Positions 52,038 to 61,154 of a stretch of DNA of 64,000 nt are shown here, piece after piece (position 1 is the first letter of the stretch; each line of letters begins with the position of its first letter). Source of the stretch: Nematopogon swammerdamellus (lineage: Eukaryota > Arthropoda > Insecta > Lepidoptera > Adelidae). Below the pieces are notes generated by a model that saw only the letters and a list, made by a program, of their open reading frames with translations, did not search any database and had not been told where the DNA came from. The stretch is taken from positions 10,999,741-11,063,740 of the forward strand of contig OX336348.1 in the NCBI GenBank assembly GCA_946902875.1. Direction: 5' to 3'. Made by a program: the position numbers and the translations under genes.

Positions 52038-54160
52038 ACTAGCTTTTGCCCGCGGCTTCGCTCGCGTGAAATTCGTATTTCAAAGGAAGAAAGTAAGTAA
52101 CTAAGGCCGATCTGCGTTTAGGTAAACAATAAACCTTCTCAACTAAAGTAAGTAACTAACGGCGAGGCTTCAGGCTGAGCTGCATTCTGGAAAACAATAA
52201 ACCTTTTCGAATAAAGTAAGTAACAGAGGGCGAGGCCGAAGGCCGAGCTGCGTTCAGGAAGACCATAAACCTTCTCGAACAAAGTAACTAAGGGCGAGGC
52301 CGAAGGCCGAGCTGCGTTCAGGAAGACTGTAAAACTTCTCGACGAAATTAAGTAATTGAGGGCAAGGCCGAAGGCCGAGCTGCGTTCAGGAAGACTATAA
52401 ACCTTCTTGATGAAAGTAAGCAACTGAGGGCGAGGCCGAAGGCCGAGCTGCGGTCAGGAAGACGATAACCTTTTCGAAGAAAGTAAGTAACATAGGGCGA
52501 GGCCGAAGGCCGAGCTGCGTTCAGGAAGAAGATAACCTTTTCGAAGAAAGTAAGTAACAGAGGGCGAGGCCGAAGGCCGAGCTGCGTTCAGGAAGACCAT
52601 AAACCTTCTCGAACAAAGTAAGTAACTAAGGGCGAGGCAGAAGGCCGAGCTGCGTTCAGGGAGACTGTAAAACTTCTCGACGAAACTAAGTAATTGAGGG
52701 CAAGGCCGAAGGCCGAGCTGCGTTCAGGAAGACTATAAACCTTCTTGATGAAAGTAAGCAACTGAGGGCGAGGCCGAAGGCCGAGCTCCGGTCAGGAAGA
52801 CGATAACCTTTTCGAAGAAAGTAAGTAACATAGGGCGAGGCCGAAGGCCGAGCTGCGTTCAGGAAGACCATAAACCTTCTTGAAGAAAGTAAGTAACTAA
52901 GGGCGAGGCCGAAGGCCGAGCTGCGTTCAGGAAAACTAAACCTTCTCGATGAAAGTAAGTAACTGAGGGCGAGGCCGAAGGCCGAGCTGCGTTCATGAAA
53001 ACGATACCCTTTTCGAAGAAAGTAAGTAACAGAGGGCGAGGCGGAAGGCCGAGCTGCGTTCAGGAAGACGATAACCTTTTCGAAGAAAGTAAGTAACAGA
53101 GGGCGAGGCGGAAGGCCGAGCTGCGTTCAGGAAGACCATAAACCTTCTTGAATAAAGTAGGTAAGTAACTAAGGGCGAGGCCGAAGGCCGAGCTGCGTTC
53201 AGGAAGACTATAAAGCGTCTTGAAGAAAATATGTAACTATCGCCCATAGTTACTTACTGTCAGCGTCTTCCAGGATACAGCTCGGCCTTCCTGAACGTCT
53301 AGTCTTCCTGAACGCAGCTCGGCCTTCGGCCTCACCCTTTATTACTTACTTTCTTCGAGAAGGTTTATAGTATTCCTGAACGCAGCTCGGCCTTCGGCCT
53401 CGCCCTCAGTCACTTACTTCCTTCGAGAAGGTTTATAGTCTTCCTGAACGCAGCTCGGCCTTCGGCCTCGCCCTCAGTTACTTACTTTCATCAAGAAGGT
53501 TTATAGTCTTCCTGAACGCAGCTCGGCCTTCGGCCTCGCCCTCAATTACTTAATTTCTTCGAGAAGGTTTATAGTCTTCCTGAATGTAGCTCGGCCTTCG
53601 GCCTCGCCCTTTGTTACTTACTTTCTTCGAAAAAGTTTATACTCTTCCTGAACGCAGCTCGGCCTTCGGCCTCGCCTTTAGTATATTACTTACTTTCTTT
53701 GAGAATGTTTATTGTTTATCTGAATCCAGTTCACCCTCCGGCCCTGGCCTAAGTTACTTACTTTCTTCTTTTGAAATACGAATTTGACGCGAGCGAAAAA
53801 GCTATCAATATTAAAATATGAAACTTCAGTTAAAATAAATCAAACACTTTGGATACCTAACTAAGTAAAATATTCCACCTATTAGCGTAACCGAAACTGA
53901 ATTTTATTTAGCCTATCCTGTGTCTCGTAAAGCTAAATGTGCACGTACTAATTTTAATCAAATTTAGGCCCACTTGCACCAACACGAATTTAAGATATAA
54001 ACCAGTTTAACTCTTAAAGCTAGCACCCGTTGACTGTGGGAACCGCGTTTAAATCCATAACTCGCTACTTAACTCTAAACTCGTGTTGGTGCAAGTGGGC
54101 CAGATGATCGGTTTAAATTTGATGGAGGAAATTCATACATACATATTCGCCTCGCCCCGC
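52038..54160 (+). mobile_element. FB2, foldback-like element with two minisatellite arms and tail
   Basis: The head (ACTAGCTTTTGCCCGCGGCT at 52038) is followed by about 17 forward units of 64-68 bp (52100-53235). The centre (ATCGCCCATAGTTACTTACT, GTCTTCCAGGATACAGC) comes next, then about 7 units in reverse (53290-53700) and an inverted head (53771-53806). The shared F-family tail extends to about 54150. The SINE tail found at the centre of FB1 and FB3 is absent. The tail carries a separate 135-bp MITE at 53967-54101. It has no transposase; the tail suggests retroelement-type mobility of a foldback RNA or DNA. Confidence 0.8.
53967..54101. mobile_element. 135-bp MITE in the FB2 tail
   Basis: Long terminal inverted repeats start GGCCCACTTGCACCAACACG and match the reverse complement of the right end with few mismatches over about 29 bp. 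Other F-family tails read AATTTAG followed by ATGATCGG without interruption (for example near 60555), which defines the insertion. The target duplication is very short (one or two bases, A or AG). I recall GGCCCACTTGCACCA as the end of a widespread arthropod MITE type. Confidence 0.75.
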
Positions 54161-54622
54161 CGCCCGTACTGTGCGCCGCACCGCAGCAGGACGCCATATC
54201 AAGACATTCTCATCGTCGTCGTAACTTTTAAACTATTTTTCAAGTCAAACTATTTGGCAAACTAAAAGCCAAAGTTTATCTACTTTAAATACCAGAAGCG
54301 ATAAAAATATGTATTTTGCTAAAGATTAATTCAATACCTACTATAAAATGTGCATTGTAAATACAGTAACCAATTTAAATGTATTTATGGTTCACTATTT
54401 TGGCTATAGTGGCTTCCACATAAAAGGTAGATAATATATGCTGTCGCGGACTTTTTTTTAGAACTATTTAAGAGAAACCTCACCATACATTATCTTCGTG
54501 TAACTAACGGTTTATGCAGCGCACGCCGAGATAGCTCGCAGATGGCAGGATTTTTTCCGACTTACTTGACATTTATCGGGATACCTATTTGAACCAATTT
54601 ACACAATGTCTTTATAAATTAT
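54161..54622. other. Spacer, nothing recognised
   Basis: AT-rich, no supported feature. Confidence 0.3.
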
Positions 54623-55612
54623 AGCCTATATGTTATTTTGATGTACTGTCAAGGCTCATCAAAATCTGTTCAGTAGTTTTTGCGTAAAAGAAGAACAGAG
54701 CTTCATTCTATCATATTGCGGCTATTCAGTTCGCTCGCCGTGCCCCCTCCGCGCCCGCGCCGCGCCGCCTCCGCACCGCCAGCTGCCGGCCGCCGGCTCG
54801 GTAAATACCTATAGTACTACGGCGCCTACCGAACATATCGGTTTGTATGGGAGGTACATCTTAGCGTAACCGGAAGTGAAGTTTATTTAGCCTATCCTGT
54901 GTCCCGTGTAGGTAAATGTACTTGTACGAAGTTTCATCGAATTCAGATAATCGGTTTAAGAGTTATGGTGGAACATACATACATACAGAAATGATTTCTA
55001 AAAATCCTAAATTTTGTTTTAGTATCATACACAGAGTCTACAAACCAAATATCTCAAAAATCAAAGCAACTTACTCCATGACCATCCCTTACAGATTTAT
55101 TATTAGTATTGATTGATAGCCTATATGTTATTTTGATGTACTGTCAAGGCTCATCAAAATCTGTTCAGTAGTTTTTGCGTAAAAGAAGAACAGAGCATCA
55201 TTCTATCATATTGCGGCTATTCAGTTCGCTCGCCGTGCCCCCTCCGCGCCCGCGCCGCGCCGCCTCCGCACCGCCACCTGCCGGCCGCCGGCTCGGTAAA
55301 TACCTATAGTACTACGGCGCCTACCGAACATATCGGTTTGTATGGGAGGTACATCTTAGCGTAACCGGAAGTGAAGTTTATTTAGCCTATCCTGTGTCCC
55401 GTGTAGGTAAATGTACTTGTACGAAGTTTCATCGAATTCAGATAATCGGTTTAAGAGTTATGGTGGAACATACATACATACAGAAATGATTTCTAAAAAT
55501 CCTAAATTTTGTTTTAGTATCATACACAGAGTCTACAAACCAAATATCTCAAAAATCAAAGCAACTTACTCCATGACCATCCCTTACAGATTTATTATTA
55601 GTATTGATGTTT
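54623..55612 (+). repeat. Recent 495-bp tandem duplication containing an F-family element
   Basis: 54623-55117 and 55118-55612 are nearly identical; I count two differences. Each unit holds a GC-rich block (GCGCCCGCGCCGCGCCGCCT) and the F-family tail ending TTATTATTAGTATTGAT. The GC-rich block replaces the usual head. Short ORFs in each unit (from 54916 and 55411) are repeat by-products. Confidence 0.9.
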
Positions 55613-56369
55613 CAGATGTGTGCGTTATTCTATTTAAACTGGTTTTGTATGTATGTGAGTATATTGTACTGAATTTATTTGTATCCCTATCACAATTGTG
55701 TTTGTTATGTTCTTTTCAATAATATAAAAGAGGGGTCTGTCTGAAAATCAGCGCTGCGGCAGAAGGCTCGCCCGCTGTCGCAGCAATAAGCTGAGACATA
55801 CACCCATTCAAGTTAACTTATTCCTTCAATTGTATAATCGTGTATATAAGATAAATAAACATATTTCATTTCATTTCATTTCATCACACTGGACTGGAGC
55901 AACCATTGTTGTCCCAGAGGCACACTCGTTCAGTATTTTATATTTCAAACTAAACATCGTGCAATGCGTCGTGCCACGTCAACGGCACTGATACTTTATG
56001 CAGGTCAAAGTAATCAAATTGTATCTTGGCGTCCCGAGATTCAACTCCCTACGAGAGTAGATTAGTAGATGTGGGTACTACCAAAGTACTGTTTGTTAAA
56101 ATATAAACCGTCTCAGTCTGGCCCTGAATCAAACAATAGGTCCTGGAACTGAGGAACCTGGCCCGGCCGGTGACGATATCGACCTTAGTGCCGTAATGGC
56201 AAATTGCTCGACCTATTTTAACCCTGAAATAGCGTTCAGGAAATAGTAGTCAACTATAATGGTAAATTAAAAATCAGAAAAACGTTTATGAACGAATGTT
56301 TCGTTGTACTGACTGAATTCACCTAGTTCATTTGTATTGTACATTTTTCTCTAACAATTTTAACAATTT
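55613..56369. other. Spacer with possible LINE 3' end
   Basis: The sequence around AGGGGTCTGTCTGAAAATCA, AATAAATAAA-like and (ATTTC)n at 55865-55884 could be a LINE 3' UTR, but no coding part is attached. The remainder is unrecognised. Confidence 0.35.
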
Positions 56370-58750
56370 TAACGCGAAACTCTCTGGATGCTCGCGGCTA
56401 AGGTTCGCTCGGCTTTGTGTGAGTAAGTGGGGAGCGTCGCGGCTGTGCGCGGGGCGTGCGGGGCTAGACGCGAGACTCTCTGGATGCTCGCGGCTAAGGT
56501 TCGCTCGGCTATGTGTGAGTAAGTGGGGAGCGTCGCGGGTGTGCGCGGGGCGTGGGGGGCTAGACGCGAGACTCTCTGGATGCTCGCGGCTAAGGTTCGC
56601 TCGGCTATGTGTGAGTGAGTGGGGAGCATCGCGGGTGTGCGCGGAGCGTGCGGGGCTAGACGCGAGACTCTCTGGATGCTCGCAGCTATGGTTCGCTCGG
56701 CTCTGTGCGAGTGAGTGTGAGCGTCGGCAAGACCCGAGACTCTCTGGATGCTCGCGGCTAAGGTTCGCTCGGCTATGTGTGAGTGAGTGGGGAGGGTCGC
56801 GGGTGTGCGCGGGGCGTGCGGGGCTATACGCGAGACTCTCTGGATGCTCGCGGCTAAGGTTCGCTCGGCTATGTGTGAGTGAGCGAAGAAGGTCGCGGGT
56901 GTGCGCGGGACGTGCGGGGCTATACGCGAGACGCTCTGGATGCTCGCGCCTAAGGTTCGCTCGGCTACGTGTGAGTGAGCGGGGAAGATCGCGGGTGTGC
57001 GCGGGACGTGCGGGGCTAGACGTGAGACTCTCTTAATGCTCGCGGCTAAGGTTCGCTCGGCTATCTGTAAGTGAGTGGGGTGGGTCGCGGGTGTGCGCGG
57101 GGCGTGCGGGGCTATACGCGAGACTCCCGGGATGCTCGCGGCTAAGGTTTTCTCGGCTATGTGTGAGTGAGGGGTGAGGGTCGCGGGTGTGCGCGGGGTG
57201 TGCGGGGCTAGACGCGAAACTCTCTGGATGCTCGCGGCTAAGGTTCGCTCGGCTATTTTTGAGTGAGTAAGGAGCGACGCGGGTGTGCGCGGTGTGTGCG
57301 GGGCCAGACGCCAGACTCCCTGGATGCTCGCGGCTAAGGTTCGCTCGGCTATGTGTGAGTGAGTCTGAGCGTCGCGGGTGTGCGCGGGGCGTGCGGGGCT
57401 AGACGCGAGACTCTCTGGATGCTCGCGGCTAAGGTTCGCTCTTCTATATGTCAGTGAGTGTGAGCGTCGCGGGTGTGTGCGGGTCGTGCGGGGCTAGACG
57501 CGAGACACTCTGGATGCTCGCGGCTTAGGTTCGCTCGGCTATGTGTGAGTGAGTGGGGAGGGTCGCGGGTGTGCGCGCGGCGTGCGGGGCTATACGCGAG
57601 ACTCTCTGAATGCTCGAGGCTAAGGTTCGCTGGGCTATGTGTGAGTGAGCGAAGAAGGTCGCGGGTTTGCGCGGGACGTGCGGGGCTATACGAGAGACTC
57701 TCTGGATGCTCGCGGATAAGGTTCGCTCGGCTATGTGTGAGTGAGCGGGGAAGGTCGCGGGTGTAAGCGGGACGTGCGGGGCTAGACGCGAGACTCTCTC
57801 AATGCTCGCGGCTAAGGTTCACTCGGCTATGTGTGAGTGAGTGTGAGCGTCGTGGGTGTGCGCGGGGCGTGCGGGGCTAGACGCGAGACTTTCTGGATGC
57901 TCACGGCTAAGGTTCGCTAGGCTATGTGTGAGTGAGAGGGGAGGGTCGCGGGTGTGCGCGGGGCGTACGGGGCTATACGCGAGACTCTCTGGATGCTCGC
58001 GGCTAAGGTTCGCTCGGCTATGTTTGAGTGAGTGTGAGCGTCGTGGGTGTGCGCGGGGCGTGCGGGGCTAGACGCGAGACTTTCTGGATGCTCACGGCTA
58101 AGGTTCACTAGGCTATGTGTGAGTGAGAGGGGAGGGTCGCGGGTGTGCGCGAGGCGTACGGGGCTATACGCGAGACTCTCTGGATGCTCGCGGCTAAGGT
58201 TCGCTCGGCTATGTGTGAGTGAGTGGTGAGGGTCGCGGGTGTGCGCGGGGCGTGCGGGGCTAGACGCGAGACTCTCTGGATGCTCGCAGCTAAGTTTCGC
58301 TAGGCTATGTGTGAGTGAGTGGGGAGGGTCGCGAGTTTGGCGGGGCGTGCGGGGCTATACGCGAGACTCTCTGGATACTCGCGACTAAGGTTCGCTCGGC
58401 TATGTGTGAGTGAGTGTGAGCGTCGCGTGTGTGCGCGGGGCGTGCGGGGCTAGACGCGAGACTCTCTGGATGCTCACGGCTAAGGTTCGCTCGGCTATGT
58501 GTGAGTGAGTGGGGAGCGTCGCGGGTGTGCGCGGGGCGTGCGGGGCTAGACGCGAGACTCTCTGGATACCCGCGGCTAAGGTTCGCTCAGCTATGTGTGA
58601 GTGAGTGGGGAGCGTGGCGAGTGTGCGCGGGGCGTGCGGGCCTAGACGCGAGACTCTCTGGATGCTCGCGGCTAAGGTTCGCTCGGCTATGTGTGAGTGA
58701 GAGGGGAGCGTCGCGGGTGTGCGCGGGGCATGCGGGGCTAGACGCGAGCA
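56370..58750. repeat. 96-bp satellite array, about 25 units
   Basis: Units start around TCTCTGGATGCTCGCGGCTA (56381, 56477, 56573, 56669 and so on, period 96). They contain GGTTCGCTCGGCTATGTGTG and GGTGTGCGCGGGGCGTGCGG. One early unit is shortened to 72 bp. Because 96 and 72 are multiples of three, frames stay open on both strands across several units, giving 32-residue repeats (for example GCSRLRFARLCVSEWG). Array edges are approximate. I treat it as a non-coding satellite. Confidence 0.9.
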
Positions 58751-58896
58751 CACAAGCGACCCCGCGATGCTCCGCACTCACTCACATATAGCCGGGGCGG
58801 TCGCGCAGCTCGAGGTTGCACTCCCTAACTTCCGTGCTTGGCAATATTGGATGTTTTTTTCTCTCTCAGGGTTACCAGCTATTATTTTATGATACC
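58751..58896. other. Short spacer between satellite and FB3
   Basis: No feature recognised. Confidence 0.3.
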
Positions 58897-60611
58897 ACTA
58901 GCTTTTGCCCGCGGCTTTGCTTGCGTGAAATTCGTATTTCAAAGGAAGAAAGTAAGTAACTAAGGCCGATCTGCGTTTAGGTAAACAATAAAACTTCTCA
59001 ACTAAAGTAAGTAACTAACCGCGAGGCTTCAGGCTGAGCTGCATTCTGGACGATAATACACCTTCTCGAAGAAAGTAAGTAATTAAGGGCGAGGCCGAAG
59101 GCCGAGCTGCGTTCAGGAAGACGATAACCTTTTCGAAGAAAGTAAGTAACAGAGGGCAAGGCCGAAGGCGAGCTGCGTTCACGAAGACTATAAACCTTCT
59201 CGAAGAAAGTAAGTAACTAAGGGCGAGGCTGAAGGCCGAGCTGCGTTCAGGAAGACTATAAAACTTCTCGACGAAATTAAGTAATTCAGGGCGAGGCCGA
59301 AGGCCGAGCTGCGTTCAGGAAGACTATAAACCTTCTTAATGGAAGTAAGTAACTGAGGGTGAGGCCGAAGGCCGAGCTGCGGTCAGGGAGACGATAACCT
59401 TTTCGAAGAAAGTAAGTAACAGAGGGTGAGGCCGAAGGCCGAGCTGCGTTCAGGAAGACCATAAACCTTCTCGAAGAAAGTAAGTAACTAAGGGCGAGGC
59501 CGAAGGCCGAGCTGCGTTCAGGAAGACAAAACCTTCTCGATGAAAGTAAGTAACTGAGGGCGAGGCCGAAGGCCGAGCTGCGTTCAGGAAGACGATAACC
59601 TTTTCGAAGAAAGAAAGTAACAGAGGGCGAGGCCGAAGTCCGAGCTGCGTTCAGGAAGACTATAAACCTTTTTGAAGAAATCAAGTAATTGAGGGCGAGG
59701 CCGAAGGCCGAGCTGCGTTCAGGAAGACTATAAACCGTCTTGAAGAAAGTGTTTAACTATCGCCCATAGTTAGTTACTGTCAGCGTCTTCCAGGATACAG
59801 CCCGGCCTTCGGTTAAGCCCTTAGTAACATACGTTTTTTTTATTTTTATTTTTTTTATGGAAACTGACACGGTTGGCTACATCACCTACAACATCCGGGA
59901 TGTCGGCCCATAACACCGGACGGACTTGGTGCCACGTCAGTGCTTCCCTTGGAGAAGGTTTATCGTCTTCCTGAACGCAGCTCGGCCTTCGGCCTCGCCC
60001 TCTGTTACTTTCATCGGAAAGGTTATCACCTTCCTGAACTGAACGGAGCTCGGCCTTCGGCTTCGTCCTCAGTTACTTACTTTCATCAAAAAGGTTTATA
60101 GTCTTCCTGAACGCAGCTCGGCCTTCGGCCTCCCTCGCCCTCAATTACTTAATTCCTTCGAGAAGGTTTTTAGACTTCCTGAATGCAGCTCGGCCTTCGG
60201 CCTCGCCTTTTCGAAAAGGTTTATACTCTTCGTAAACGCAGCTGGGCCTTCGGCCTCGCCTTTAGTATGTCACTTACTTTCTTTGAGAATGTTTATTGTT
60301 TATCTGAATCCAGTTCACCCTCCGGCCCTGGCCTAAGTTACTTACTTTCTTCTTTTGAAATACAAATTTCACGCGAGCGAATCCGCGGGAAAAAGCTATC
60401 GATATTAAAATAAGAAACTTCAGTTAAAATAAATCAAATAATTTAGATACCTAACTATGTAAAATATTCCACCTATTAGCGTAACCGGAACTGAATTTTT
60501 TTAGCCTATCCTGTGTCTCGTATAGCTAAATGTGCGTGTACTAATTTTAATCGAATTTAGATGATCGGTTAAAATTTTATGGAGGAAATTCATACATACA
60601 TATTCGCCCCG
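58897..60611 (+). mobile_element. FB3, foldback-like element with two arms, captured SINE tail and F-type tail
   Basis: Head at 58897; forward units 58960-59745. The centre has ATCGCCCATAGTTAGTTACT and a captured SINE S tail (59831-59950, minus strand). Reverse units run 59955-60270, followed by the GAATCCAGTTCACCC block, an inverted head (60361-60398) and the shared tail to about 60611. The tail stops at ATACATATTCGCCCC, where LINE J sequence begins. FB1 has the same central SINE, FB2 does not. Confidence 0.8.
59831..59950 (-). repeat. SINE S tail captured at the centre of FB3
   Basis: On the minus strand it matches 37846-37972 and the tail of S1 (GTTGTAGGTGATGTAGCCAA, GTGTCAGTTTCCAT, A-rich end). 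Confidence 0.8.
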
Positions 60612-61154
60612 CCCCGCTACGGACGTGGCGCGGCGGTAGTGGCAACACCAGGGACTCCCCCGTTAAACTATGCGGAGGCTATCCGTCGGGGTCCAACGCG
60701 TCCAGCTACCCACGCTTACAACCGGCGAGAAAATAATTCAAAAGAGGAGACAGGGGAAGCAGAATCCGGAGGTTGGACGACGGTGGTGGGGAAACATCAG
60801 CGTCCTCGCCGTTCTGGTGTCATCCGCGGAACGGCGACGCCGACGGAGGAAATAGGGGCGGCAACGAGAACGAAATATTTTCACGTTTGGTGGCTACGAG
60901 TGGACACCCAAGAAGATCACCTGATGGGTTTGCTGAAAAAAATTGACGCAGAAGCTAACATCACCCTCAAAAGGTTAGAGGGGAAAAGAACGGGAGAATA
61001 CGCCTCCTTTAAAATTGGAGTGAATGAGGAGGCGTATAAAAAGTTTCAGAACCCGGAGGTTTGGCCGGCCCGCGCCTGCGTCGAGCCATGGAGAGAAGTG
61101 CGGAGATTTCGCACGAACCAATCGGCGCCAACAACCGTGCAGTTCGATAGCTAA
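60612..61154 (+). pseudogene. LINE J ORF1, N-terminally truncated
   Basis: About 180 codons from GRGAAVVATPGTPPLNYAEA to a stop at 61152-61154. The upstream ATG at 60579 belongs to the FB3 tail, so it is not the true start. The middle (KYFHVWWLRVDTQEDHLMGL, ITLKRLEGKRTGEYASFKIG) looks like the folded core of a Jockey-type ORF1 protein that binds RNA. No zinc knuckle is seen before the stop. ORF2 follows almost immediately (LYYQNVRGLRTK). Confidence 0.65.

Noticed and set aside
52100..53240. CRISPR-like array of regularly spaced repeats
   Set aside because: Units are contiguous 64-68-bp minisatellite copies with no unique spacers, and the context is an insect-type transposon.
56332..57036. 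234-codon repetitive protein
   Set aside because: The frame is open only because the satellite period is a multiple of three; it is also open on the other strand, and the unit has no recognisable protein features.
60579..60611. Start codon of LINE J ORF1 at 60579
   Set aside because: The first codons belong to the FB3 tail; the ORF1 sequence starts abruptly after the junction at about 60612.
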